DNA from: Candidatus Aminicenantota bacterium
GTDB taxonomy: Bacteria > Acidobacteriota > Aminicenantia > UBA2199
DNA: 34,012 bases
Reading direction: 5' to 3'
NCBI GenBank assembly: GCA_011772425.1
Contig: WVZO01000364.1
Location: 278 to 34,289 of the forward strand
Position 1 is the stretch's first letter; the number at the start of each line of letters is the position of its first letter. A program made the translations under genes and the position numbers. The notes below the pieces were generated by a model, which searched no databases, had not been told where the DNA came from, and was given only the letters and a program-made list of their open reading frames with translations. This document shows, piece after piece, positions 7,449-15,186 of this stretch.

Positions 7449-8693
7449 TTATTTACTCTCCTCTAATTGTTCTATAAACGCTTCGATATTTGTTTGGGTT
7501 TGTTCATCGGAGACACACCTCATGTCGTTGAGGTCTCCGTTTATGGTAAGGCTGGGGATGCCGGTTTTCTCTTCCAGCCGCTGCGGCATGCCGTACCGGT
7601 TATTGGAGTTGTTGGGGCAACTCCTGGCATCGTGATATATCACACCATCAATCTTGAAAAAATCGATCATTTTTTCCATATACTTTTCCTTAACCTCATC
7701 CGCCCGCACAATAAACAATTCAGTATATGCTTTGGCCATACTGTTAAAGGGGTCTTCAGGGTCAAAATCGGTGAATATCCAACTGTTGCAGTAAGTAGAT
7801 GCCAGCACACAAGCCTTTAGACCGGCAAATAATTCCGAATGAACTCTCAGCCTGCCCCATATGGGCATTCCTTCCCAATAGATCCTGAATCGTTCATCAT
7901 CAACTGCCGCGACATTATTTTCTACTCGCTCTTTCAGCTCTTTGAGCAGTAATTTATAATAGTCCACAGCCTGTTGGTTGCCTCTCAGCACAACTGCAGG
8001 CCCCATGTGAATGGTACCGTCAAAAAACGTAAACGGAGATGGAACAGCAGCGGCAGTATCCAGTACCTCTTTCCACAGGTCAGTACATTCCCGGGAAAGT
8101 GCCACCCTGCGCTTGAGCTCATCCTTGTCAAATTTATTACCCGATATTTTCTCCAATGGTTCCACCAGTGCCTCCATCTCTTTGGCAACGGATTGAATAT
8201 GGGTACCGGTAATCTCGCCCAGGTTCCTCTGGGTATGAATCCCCATCAAGGGGACGTTGAATTTCCTGGCATACCATGAGAACCAATCTTTCACGTCCCG
8301 GCATTGGTTGGTATTAAAAACCAGCACATCGGGTTTAGGTACGGTTTCTATCCCGAATGCCATTTGCAAAGGGGTTTGGCCTGTTACAAACGACCCGATA
8401 TCCGACGTCAGGTAAGAACAGATTTCCGGTGAGTAACCCAGTGCATTGGCGTGAGGGATAAGGTCTGCAGCCATACGCGCCGAGCCTATCATTGCGCCGT
8501 GATTCTCAGGGTAATAAACCAGGAACCCCATAGCCAGCAGCAGTTCGGCAGGGCCCACACTGGTACACCAGGCAATCTTCTTATCGCCTGTTTTTGCTGC
8601 CTGGTCAAGCTCCTGAAAATATTCCGCCATAATACGGCCCATCTCAGCCGTGGCTTCGATCTTTTTCCTGACTAATTTCTTTTCTTCAGCCAT
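7449..8693 (-). CDS. 2-hydroxyacyl-CoA dehydratase family subunit (HgdB/BcrB-like)
   Basis: The 414-residue protein belongs to the 2-hydroxyacyl-CoA dehydratase/benzoyl-CoA reductase subunit family, which binds [4Fe-4S] clusters and removes water from 2-hydroxyacyl-CoA by ketyl radical chemistry. Candidate cluster ligands are Cys43 in IAWCTSVGPAE, Cys92, Cys131 in NTNQCRDVKDW and Cys359 in ARSCPNNSN. The C-terminal GIPSLTINGDLNDMR is typical. The family usually works as two different subunits, but only one is encoded here; the partner may be elsewhere, or this may act as a homodimer. An AAGGAGG site precedes the ATG. The neighbouring activator ATPase supports dehydratase function. Substrate identity cannot be read. 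Confidence 0.9.
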   Translation of the reverse strand: MAEEKKLVRKKIEATAEMGRIMAEYFQELDQAAKTGDKKIAWCTSVGPAELLLAMGFLVYYPENHGAMIGSARMAADLIPHANALGYSPEICSYLTSDIGSFVTGQTPLQMAFGIETVPKPDVLVFNTNQCRDVKDWFSWYARKFNVPLMGIHTQRNLGEITGTHIQSVAKEMEALVEPLEKISGNKFDKDELKRRVALSRECTDLWKEVLDTAAAVPSPFTFFDGTIHMGPAVVLRGNQQAVDYYKLLLKELKERVENNVAAVDDERFRIYWEGMPIWGRLRVHSELFAGLKACVLASTYCNSWIFTDFDPEDPFNSMAKAYTELFIVRADEVKEKYMEKMIDFFKIDGVIYHDARSCPNNSNNRYGMPQRLEEKTGIPSLTINGDLNDMRCVSDEQTQTNIEAFIEQLEESK

Positions 8694-8735
8694 TATTAAT
8701 CCTCCTTAATTGCTTAGGTTTAATTATATCATATA

Positions 8736-9515
8736 TTAATCTTCTTGTGCAAAAAGTGCTGCTCCCACAGCACCTGTAAGCTGGGGATACTCAGGCACCA
8801 GGACCTTTCTGCCAATGATCTCTTCCACCATCTCAACCAGGTAGGGATTATGGGCCACAACGCCCCCTGTCATCACCACCTTTTCAGTAAAAGAATCCAT
8901 CTCCAGGATTCGTTTGATCACCGATAAAAAAAGCCCTTTAACGATATCCGGCAGTTTCTTACCCTCCCTTATTCGTTCCAGGACCTCTGTCGCAGAAAAA
9001 ACAGTACAATAACTTCCCAGTACCACCATGTCGGTGGATTGCACGGCTAAACCATTCATTTTTTCAAGGGGAATGTCAAGGCGCAGGGACATCTCTTCCA
9101 GGAACGCCCCGGTGCCGGCGGCACATTTCCGATTCATCCTGAAATTGGTGCGCCGGCCCTTTTCATCTATCTTAATGATCTTATTGTCCTGCCCTCCGAT
9201 ATCAATAATAGTTGCAGCAACCGGGAAATAAAAGTAACTTCCTTTAGCATGGCAGCTGATTTCAGTTTTGGATTCCCGGGCAAAAGAGACATTCCTCCTG
9301 CCGTACCCGGTTGATATGACTTTAACCATATCTTTTTCCGCAGCATTTGCCATTTTCAAAGCGGATTGAAGACAACTATCCGCTGAGGCGGCAAAATCCG
9401 TGCCCGACTTACTTACAGCCCATCCAATCAGCTTTTTCTCAGCATCAAGAACAGCTACTTTGGTTCTCGATGCTCCAACATCCACACCGACAAAAACTGG
9501 TCGTGATTTTAACAT
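8736..9515 (-). CDS. Acyl-CoA dehydratase activator ATPase (HgdC/BadF-type)
   Basis: This 259-residue protein is an ASKHA-fold ATPase that injects an electron into the dehydratase at the cost of ATP. The phosphate loops VGVDVGASRTKVAV (about 9-22) and IIDIGGQDNKII (about 103-114) are clear. The two cysteines that bridge a [4Fe-4S] cluster across the dimer are Cys131 in NRKCAAGTGAFLE and Cys170 in GSYCTVFSATEV, matching the positions in HgdC. Length is typical for the single-domain activator. It lies between the oxidoreductase (9-bp gap) and the dehydratase (42-bp gap) in one operon, so the dehydratase next door is its probable partner. Confidence 0.94.
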   Translation of the reverse strand: MLKSRPVFVGVDVGASRTKVAVLDAEKKLIGWAVSKSGTDFAASADSCLQSALKMANAAEKDMVKVISTGYGRRNVSFARESKTEISCHAKGSYFYFPVAATIIDIGGQDNKIIKIDEKGRRTNFRMNRKCAAGTGAFLEEMSLRLDIPLEKMNGLAVQSTDMVVLGSYCTVFSATEVLERIREGKKLPDIVKGLFLSVIKRILEMDSFTEKVVMTGGVVAHNPYLVEMVEEIIGRKVLVPEYPQLTGAVGAALFAQED

Positions 9516-9524
9516 TGCTTAATC

Positions 9525-10511
9525 TCACTTACACTCAGTATTTTTTCTTTTCTTCTCCATTTCTAACCGTTCTTTTGCTTTTATCATGGAAGTGATGGAG
9601 GTGTTTAAAAGGACAGGAACATTCAGTAAGTGGCCGTGGTAGGCAATTTTCCCGTTTATATACTCGATCTCGGTGGGATTGCCATCTTCTATGTCGATAA
9701 GCATGGAGGGTTTATGGTGGCCTGCGGTTGAGAGGTAGTCCAGGCAGAAGTCGAAAAAGCCCTCTCCATAGTCAAAACCGTTGGCTTTGGCCACCGCAAT
9801 GGCCTCCTTGAGCAGTTTCACTACAATAGAGCGTGCTTCGCCGTTTGTCATGACTTCAGCCATTGTCATTCCCAGGATTGCCGAGACCGGGGCCAGGGAC
9901 GCCACCAAAATGGTTTTTCGCCACGAATACTTCTTAACCTCCGTGGTTGGCTCTGTTTCAAGGCCGGCCCGGGTCATGAGGTTGGCGAGGTCTTTTGCAT
10001 GACCGCACTCGCACTCCTCTTCGCCGCAGAAACACCCTACATAATTGGGTTTATGAAAGAATGTCATATTTATAATCCCGGGAGAGGTCATATTTCCGGC
10101 GAAGTTAATCACAATACGCATCGCCCTTTCTTTGCCGAAAAACCTTGCCAGGTATTCTTCGTTATCAATCCCATTTTGCATGGCTACCACTTTAAAATCG
10201 TTATTAAGCCCCTTTTTTAGCATGGATACGACGTCTGGTAAATACGGGGTCTTGACAGAGACGATTACGTAATCAAACTCCTTTTCCTCCAGGTCTTCCA
10301 AATGGGTGCTAACTTGATCGAGATTAACTTTACAAGAAGTAAACCCGTTGATTCTCAGCCCCTTTTCCCGGATTGCCTCGACGTAATCCTGCCGGACATC
10401 GATCCCGTATGTACTGCATCCTGAATTTTTAAGGTGGCAGGAAAAAATCCCGCCGATAGGCCCAAGCCCCACCACGAGAAACTTTCTTTTGTTTTTATTA
10501 TTATACGTCAT
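9525..10511 (-). CDS. Ketopantoate reductase-family (PanE/ApbA) oxidoreductase
   Basis: This 328-residue NAD(P)-dependent enzyme has the N-terminal dinucleotide motif VVGLGPIGG, the conserved VSVKTPYLPDVV segment and AMQNGIDNEEYLA, and a C-terminal domain with PSMLIDIEDGNPTEIEYING, all characteristic of 2-dehydropantoate 2-reductase relatives. A Cys-rich insertion (CFCGEEECECG, about 160-170) is unusual and might bind metal. As first gene of an operon with a 2-hydroxyacyl-CoA dehydratase, it may reduce a 2-oxo acid to the 2-hydroxy acid for that route rather than make pantoate; this is inference. The ATG is supported by AAAGGAGG just upstream and a promoter at 10654-10626. Confidence 0.88.
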   Translation of the reverse strand: MTYNNKNKRKFLVVGLGPIGGIFSCHLKNSGCSTYGIDVRQDYVEAIREKGLRINGFTSCKVNLDQVSTHLEDLEEKEFDYVIVSVKTPYLPDVVSMLKKGLNNDFKVVAMQNGIDNEEYLARFFGKERAMRIVINFAGNMTSPGIINMTFFHKPNYVGCFCGEEECECGHAKDLANLMTRAGLETEPTTEVKKYSWRKTILVASLAPVSAILGMTMAEVMTNGEARSIVVKLLKEAIAVAKANGFDYGEGFFDFCLDYLSTAGHHKPSMLIDIEDGNPTEIEYINGKIAYHGHLLNVPVLLNTSITSMIKAKERLEMEKKRKNTECK

Positions 10512-10625
10512 CTAACCTCCTTTAAAGTTGCTTAATTATATGTAAGAAATTATTATTGAATGCACACTCCACGTCTATTCGCAGTCTATAATCAGTCATA
10601 TTTTCCTTCATGTTGATACAAAAAA

Positions 10626-10654
10626 ATTATTAAGGAAAAGGCAAAAAATGTCAA
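10626..10654 (-). promoter_or_regulatory. Promoter of the leftward dehydratase operon
   Basis: On the minus strand, TTGACA (10654-10649) and AATAAT (10631-10626) are 17 bp apart, implying a leader of about 108 nt before the ATG at 10511. A second possible -10 box, TATAAT at 10540-10535, lacks a convincing -35. Confidence 0.65.
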
Positions 10655-10685
10655 CCCATTTTTAATTTTTTTATTGAATTTATTT

Positions 10686-10704
10686 GTAATCCCTTTTGGA
10701 TTAC
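10686..10704. promoter_or_regulatory. Operator-like inverted repeat between the divergent promoters
   Basis: GTAATCC (10686-10692) and GGATTAC (10698-10704) form a perfect 7-bp inverted repeat with a 5-nt spacer. It sits between the two outward-facing -35 boxes (10654 and 10725), where one dimeric regulator could control both operons. No regulator gene is adjacent. Confidence 0.55.
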
Positions 10705-10724
10705 ACTTTTAAATCGTTAAACTA

Positions 10725-10753
10725 TTGACAAATAAACGTATTTCCTTTAATAT
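10725..10753 (+). promoter_or_regulatory. Promoter of the rightward acyl-CoA operon
   Basis: TTGACA (10725-10730) and TAATAT (10748-10753) are separated by 17 bp. The ACAD start lies about 93 nt after the predicted transcription start. The ATG of a short upstream ORF (10762) lies almost at the transcription start. Confidence 0.75.
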
Positions 10754-10761
10754 AAACTCTC

Positions 10762-10872
10762 ATGACTAAAAAGGATTTACCTGTCAGTGCGTGGGCCCGC
10801 ATGGGAAAAGCGGAACCGCGTCCGGAAATAAAAATCAACGAGAGGATTAACCATGGATTTCACATTAAATGA
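10762..10872 (+). CDS. Possible 36-codon upstream ORF overlapping the ACAD start
   Basis: An ATG at 10762, eight bases after the -10 box, opens a 36-residue frame beginning MTKKDLPVSAWARMGKAEPR. It ends at 10872, 20 bases past the ATG of the acyl-CoA dehydrogenase in another frame. It has no ribosome site and would have to be translated as a leaderless message. Overlap with the next start could couple or compete with ACAD translation. The composition is plausible for protein, but the length is short enough to arise by chance, so I treat it as a candidate only. Confidence 0.3.
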   Translation: MTKKDLPVSAWARMGKAEPRPEIKINERINHGFHIK

Positions 10873-12010
10873 AGAACTATTGGCGATGAAAGAAGCGGCC
10901 AGGGATTTTGCCCAAAAGGAAATTGTTCCCAATGCCGACAAGTGGGATGAAGAGCACTATTTTCCCATCGAGGTGGTGCGCAAGATGGGAGAGTTGGGCT
11001 ATTACGGCTGCCCCATTCCTGAAGAGTACGGTGGTATCGACATCGGTCATCTTGCTCAGAGCATTATCACGGAGGAAATAGCCAGGGGTTCCTCTTCCCT
11101 GCGGGTAAGCTTCAACACCCAGTGCCTGGGCACTGCGTTTTCCATCCTGCGTCACGGGACCGAGGAGCAAAAAAAGGAGTGGATCCCGGACCTGATCACG
11201 GCAAAGAAGCTCGGCTGTTTTGCTATTACCGAACCGGATTCCGGTTCTGATGTTATGTCGATGAAGTCAACAGCCAAACCCGATGGAGACGGGTTTATTC
11301 TCAATGGCTGCAAGACCTGGATTTCCGGTGTTCCCAATGCGGATGTGGCTATTGTTTACGCCTATCATGACCGGGAGCAAGGGTCCAAAGGGTTGAGTGC
11401 CTTTGTGGTGGACCTTCACCTGGAGGGTGTTTCTATGGCTGGCCTGGACAAGTTGGGGACCCGGTCTATGCCGACCGGCGAGATCAGCTTTGACAATGTT
11501 CGCCTGCCTGGCACAGCACTGTTGGGCAAGTTGGGCAGCGGGGTGAAAATCTGTTTTAGCTCTCTGAACCAGACCCGGCTTAGTTGTGCAGCCGGTGGTG
11601 TCGGCCTGGCCCAGGCGTGCCTGGATACGGCTGTCCGCTATTGCAATGAACGAGAGCAGTTTGGTGAGTTGGTAGGCAAGTTCCAGATGAACCAGGAACT
11701 GGTTGCCAACATGGCAGCAGAGATCGAGGCTGCCCGTTTATTGACCTACCGGGCCGCCTGGCAGAAGGACCAGGGCGACCTGGGCAACGTACTGGAAACC
11801 TGTTACGCCAAATTCTTCACCGGAGAAACCGTAACCCGGTGTGCTCACAGCACCATGAAAATCCTGGGTGCCTATGGTTATTCTACCGAATATCCTGCGG
11901 CGCGTTTTTACCGGGACGCGGTGGTGTACCAGATCGTCGAAGGTACGGTTAACGTCCAGAAGATGATCATTGCCCAGGATCAATTGGGATATCGAAAAGC
12001 CAATCGTTAA
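10853..12010 (+). CDS. Acyl-CoA dehydrogenase
   Basis: This 385-residue flavoprotein oxidises an acyl-CoA to the 2-enoyl-CoA (or the reverse with suitable partners). It has the standard N-terminal helical domain, the FAD/substrate motif CFAITEPDSGSDV, the middle beta domain and a C-terminal helical domain. The catalytic base Glu363 in QIVEGTVNVQ aligns with the usual YEGT glutamate of short- and medium-chain enzymes. The start has GAGAGG seven bases upstream. It opens a rightward operon with thiolase, hydroxyacyl-CoA dehydrogenase and hydratase. No electron-transfer flavoprotein genes are in the window, so its electron partner is elsewhere. Chain-length preference cannot be assigned. Confidence 0.95.
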   Translation: MDFTLNEELLAMKEAARDFAQKEIVPNADKWDEEHYFPIEVVRKMGELGYYGCPIPEEYGGIDIGHLAQSIITEEIARGSSSLRVSFNTQCLGTAFSILRHGTEEQKKEWIPDLITAKKLGCFAITEPDSGSDVMSMKSTAKPDGDGFILNGCKTWISGVPNADVAIVYAYHDREQGSKGLSAFVVDLHLEGVSMAGLDKLGTRSMPTGEISFDNVRLPGTALLGKLGSGVKICFSSLNQTRLSCAAGGVGLAQACLDTAVRYCNEREQFGELVGKFQMNQELVANMAAEIEAARLLTYRAAWQKDQGDLGNVLETCYAKFFTGETVTRCAHSTMKILGAYGYSTEYPAARFYRDAVVYQIVEGTVNVQKMIIAQDQLGYRKANR

Positions 12011-12142
12011 CCTGGCAAATAACACAGGGCATTTACAATGCGGTAAAGGGGCAACATGTTTTACATATTACCTGTTCCACCGCAGATGGTTTTTGTTACA
12101 AGCGCAGTCTTGAAACAAACGTAGGAATATTAGGAGGAGTTT

Positions 12143-13330
12143 ATGAGAGAAGTAGTTATAGTGGGTTCCGCCCGTACAGCGGGTGGTAAGTATGGTGGTA
12201 CATTGCAGGATGTAACGGCCCCGCAGCTGGGTGCCGTGGTAATCAAGGAAGTCATTAAACGATCCGGCATCACGCCAGATGTCATTGACCAGACCGTCCT
12301 GGGAAATGCCTGGCAGGCTGGGATAGGGCCTAATCCAGCGCGGATTGCCTCGGTATGGGGTGGTATTCCTGCAGACACTCCTGCTGTGAGTGTCAATGTC
12401 CGTTGCGGGTCCAGTATCCAGGCATTGATTTTTGGTGCCCAGGCCATTAAAGCGGGTGATGTGGACACGGTTATGGTAGGCGGCATTGAGAGCACTAACC
12501 AGGTCCCTTATGGCCTGGCTAAGGCACGCTGGGGATACCGCATGGGTACGGGCGAACTCCTGGACCTCATGCACAAAGACGGTTTTCTCTGTCCTCTTGG
12601 CGGCGGGCTCATGGGAGAGCTTACCGAGACCCTAGCCGGGGAAAAGGGTATCACCCGGGAGGAGCAGGATATCTTTGCCGCCCAGTCTCAAAACAAGGCG
12701 GAGGTTGCATTCAAAGAAGGCAAGTTCAAAGAAGAAATCGCTCCTGTGGAGGTCAAGGGGCGCAAGGGCAAGGTAACCGTGTTTGATTTCGAGGAGATCT
12801 ACCGTGAGGGTGTGACTGCTGATTCATTGGCCAAGCTGCCGCCGGTCTTCAAAAGGGACGGGGGCACAATAACTGCGGGAAACGCCTGTGCGTTGTGCGA
12901 TGCTGCCGCGGCCCAGGTTCTTATGGAGCGCGAGAAAGCCCGGAGCCTGGGACTTAAGCCCATGGCTCTGCTGCGGGGTTATTCGTTTGTGGGAGTCGAT
13001 CCTAAATACTTCGGTCTTTCACCGGTCAAAGCGATCCCAGCAGCCCTGAAGCATGCCGGTCTTTCTTTAGATGATATCGAACTCATCGAGTTGAACGAGG
13101 CGTTTGCTGCCCAGTATATCGCTTGCGAGCGTGAGCTTAACCTGGATCGTGATAAAGTCAATGTCCACGGCGGCGCTATTGCACTGGGTCATCCGGTGGC
13201 AGCCACCGGCTCGAAGATATTAACCACCTTGCTCTATGCCATGAAGCAGCGGGACGCCACTTTAGGACTGGTCAGCCTGTGCATCGGTGGTGGTAACGGA
13301 GTAGCCGCGGTAGTGGAGCGGCTGAATTAA
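12143..13330 (+). CDS. Acetyl-CoA C-acetyltransferase (thiolase)
   Basis: This 395-residue thiolase joins two acetyl-CoA units or cleaves 3-ketoacyl-CoA. The nucleophile Cys88 lies in NVRCGSSIQAL, and the other active-site elements are NEAFAAQ, GHPVAATG with His350, and CIGGGNG with Cys380, all at normal family positions. The sequence SSIQA after the nucleophile replaces the more common SGLQA, a small variation. AGGAGG lies six bases before the ATG. The 132-bp gap after the acyl-CoA dehydrogenase holds no visible gene or convincing promoter, so it is probably in the same operon. Confidence 0.95.
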   Translation: MREVVIVGSARTAGGKYGGTLQDVTAPQLGAVVIKEVIKRSGITPDVIDQTVLGNAWQAGIGPNPARIASVWGGIPADTPAVSVNVRCGSSIQALIFGAQAIKAGDVDTVMVGGIESTNQVPYGLAKARWGYRMGTGELLDLMHKDGFLCPLGGGLMGELTETLAGEKGITREEQDIFAAQSQNKAEVAFKEGKFKEEIAPVEVKGRKGKVTVFDFEEIYREGVTADSLAKLPPVFKRDGGTITAGNACALCDAAAAQVLMEREKARSLGLKPMALLRGYSFVGVDPKYFGLSPVKAIPAALKHAGLSLDDIELIELNEAFAAQYIACERELNLDRDKVNVHGGAIALGHPVAATGSKILTTLLYAMKQRDATLGLVSLCIGGGNGVAAVVERLN

Positions 13331-13369
13331 TATCGTATTCTTTGAGATGGTCTGAAAGACCTTCTTGAA

Positions 13370-13436
13370 AAGCTTTTGCGGGGGGTCCAGGGGGGCGGTT
13401 TTCTCGAAAAGAGCCCCCCTGGCCGCCGGAGGCAGT
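13370..13436 (-). repeat. CCAGGGGGC hairpin element, copy 4, inside the acyl-CoA operon
   Basis: This copy has 10-bp arms CCAGGGGGGC (13387-13396) and GCCCCCCTGG (13413-13422). An extra G in one arm is matched by an extra C in the other, so pairing is kept. It occupies the gap between thiolase and 3-hydroxyacyl-CoA dehydrogenase, where it could act on transcript stability or read-through. A small palindrome, GGTCTGAAAGACC, precedes it (13349-13361). Confidence 0.85.
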
Positions 13437-13456
13437 AAAAAAAAGGAGGAATATTC

Positions 13457-14311
13457 ATGGAAATAAAAAACGTTATGGTAGTGGGTGCAGGTACTATGGG
13501 AGCGGGAATTGCCCAACTCTGTTCCCAGCAAGGGATTTATGCAGTTATTACGGATATCAGCCAGGAACTGGCTGACAAAGGCAAAGCCCGGCTCCAAAAG
13601 GGATTGGCCAAACGGGTGGAAAAAGGCAAAATCACTGAGGCTGACATGGAGGATGTACTCTCCCGGATTTCCACTGCCGGGGACTTCTCTCCTGCGAAAG
13701 AGGCCGACATCATCATCGAGAGTGTTGTTGAAGACCTGGAGATCAAGAAAAAGGTCTTTGCCGAATTGGACAAACTTGCCCGTCCGGGGGTAATCCTGGC
13801 CACCAACACCACTTCGCTTTCCATCAGCGCCATGGCCGAGGTGACGAATCGCCCGGACAAAGTGGTGCAGATGCATTTTTTCAATCCACCGGTAATCATG
13901 AAGCTGGTGGAAATCATGCCGGGCAAGAATACGTCTGCTGAGACCTTGAAAGCTGTGGAGGAATTTGCTGTCCAGTTGGGCAAGGACCCGGTGGTATGTA
14001 AGAACGAAGCGCCTGCCGGTATTGTCAGCCGCTGCCTGGGTCAGTTGCTCAACGAAGCCACCTGGATGGTGGCATCAGGCGTTGCTGATCCCGAAGATAT
14101 CGATAAAGCGATGAAGCTGGGAGCCAACCACCCCATGGGACCGCTGCAGCTTATCGATTTCATCGGGTTGGATGTTCACCGGGCCAAGATGCAGACGCTG
14201 CGTACGGTGTTGGATGATCCCCGTTACCAGCATCCGGATATCATTGATAAGATGATTGAAGAGGGCCGGTTGGGTAGGAAAGTGGGCAAAGGTTTTTACG
14301 ACTACGAATGA
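13457..14311 (+). CDS. 3-hydroxybutyryl-CoA (3-hydroxyacyl-CoA) dehydrogenase
   Basis: The 284-residue enzyme interconverts 3-hydroxyacyl-CoA and 3-ketoacyl-CoA with NAD(P). It has the N-terminal dinucleotide fold (VVGAGTMGAGIAQL), IIIESVVEDLEIKK, the catalytic-His motif MHFFNPP with the partner Glu in LVEIMPG, and the C-terminal domain ending GLGRKVGKGFYDY-like (here RLGRKVGKGFYDYE). Size is that of short single-function enzymes such as Hbd. AGGAGG sits just upstream, right after the hairpin repeat that separates it from thiolase. The enoyl-CoA hydratase gene follows within 10 bp, which fits a shared crotonyl-CoA/acetoacetyl-CoA pathway. Confidence 0.95.
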   Translation: MEIKNVMVVGAGTMGAGIAQLCSQQGIYAVITDISQELADKGKARLQKGLAKRVEKGKITEADMEDVLSRISTAGDFSPAKEADIIIESVVEDLEIKKKVFAELDKLARPGVILATNTTSLSISAMAEVTNRPDKVVQMHFFNPPVIMKLVEIMPGKNTSAETLKAVEEFAVQLGKDPVVCKNEAPAGIVSRCLGQLLNEATWMVASGVADPEDIDKAMKLGANHPMGPLQLIDFIGLDVHRAKMQTLRTVLDDPRYQHPDIIDKMIEEGRLGRKVGKGFYDYE

Positions 14312-14320
14312 GGGAACGTG

Positions 14321-15100
14321 ATGTTTGAAAACATACTACTTGAGATAGAGGGTCCTATTGCCACCCTGACAATTAACCGGCCTGAGAAGCGCAACGCTGT
14401 CAACAATGCCACGGTGGAGGAAATCGATAAGGCATTGGACCAGGTGGAAGCCAACCCGGATTTGCGTGTGCTCATCCTTACCGGCGCAGGCGAGAAAGCT
14501 TTTGTGGCCGGGGCGGACATCAAAGAACTGGACAAGCGTGACACCCTGTTGGGCCGCTCCGAAACTCGCAGGCGCCAGGAAGTTTATACTCGGATCGAGC
14601 AGTTGGAAATTCCTTCGATTGCCGCGATCAATGGTTGGGCTTTAGGAACCGGGTTGGAGCTGACGTTAGTCTGTACCCTTAGGGTAGCTTCTGCTAAGGC
14701 CAGGATGGGGCAGCCGGAGGTGAAGCTCGGCATCATTCCTGGAGCCGGGGGGACTTACCGTCTTCCGCGTCTTATTGGCATGGGCAGGGCTATGGAGATG
14801 ATCCTGACCGGCGAGCCGGTAAATGCGGACGAGGCGCTTGCCATGGGGCTGGTAAACCGTGTGGTTCCGCCTGAGAAGCTCATGGAAGAGGTTCGTGTTC
14901 TTGCTGAAACTATTGCTGCGCGTCCGAAGCTTGCTATCCAGTATGCTAAGGAGGCGGTGCTTCGCTGTGTCGAAGGTTCATTGATTGAGGGGTTGGCGCA
15001 TGAGTCTTACTTGCATGCTCTTTCTTGCGGCACGGAAGATAAGAAAGAGGGTGTTGCTTCTTTCTTAGAAAAGCGCGAACCTAAGTTCACCGGTCGATAA
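14321..15100 (+). CDS. Enoyl-CoA hydratase/crotonase
   Basis: This ~259-residue crotonase-family protein hydrates 2-enoyl-CoA to 3-hydroxyacyl-CoA. It has the oxyanion-hole motif AGADIKEL, the GWALGTGLELTLVC segment with the first catalytic Glu position, and MGQPEVKLGIIPGAGG with the second Glu, so both acidic residues of active hydratases are present. I chose the ATG at 14321, which is 4-5 bases from GAGGGAA; an in-frame GTG at 14318 would be too close. It is the last gene of the operon. With the three genes upstream it completes a butyryl-CoA/acetyl-CoA interconversion set. Confidence 0.94.
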   Translation: MFENILLEIEGPIATLTINRPEKRNAVNNATVEEIDKALDQVEANPDLRVLILTGAGEKAFVAGADIKELDKRDTLLGRSETRRRQEVYTRIEQLEIPSIAAINGWALGTGLELTLVCTLRVASAKARMGQPEVKLGIIPGAGGTYRLPRLIGMGRAMEMILTGEPVNADEALAMGLVNRVVPPEKLMEEVRVLAETIAARPKLAIQYAKEAVLRCVEGSLIEGLAHESYLHALSCGTEDKKEGVASFLEKREPKFTGR

Positions 15101-15146
15101 CATAGCTTTTGCCTAAGGAGCCCTTCGGGCGTATCTGTTAAAGTTT

Positions 15147-15178
15147 TAGCCACGAAGTTACACAAAGGTACACAAAGA
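15147..15178. repeat. Short dispersed repeat (AGCCACGAAG...ACACAAAG)
   Basis: A stretch of the form AGCCACGAAGTTACACAAAG followed by GTACACAAAG also occurs, inverted and diverged, at about 5323-5353 after the hairpin repeat there. Both lie beside gene ends. It resembles the simple intergenic repeat seen in many large genomes. Confidence 0.5.
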
Positions 15179-15186
15179 CCCTCTAA

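Noticed and set aside
11738-13983. Minus-strand ORFs opposite the acyl-CoA operon
   Set aside because: They mirror strong conserved genes on the plus strand, and their compositions look like antisense artefacts.
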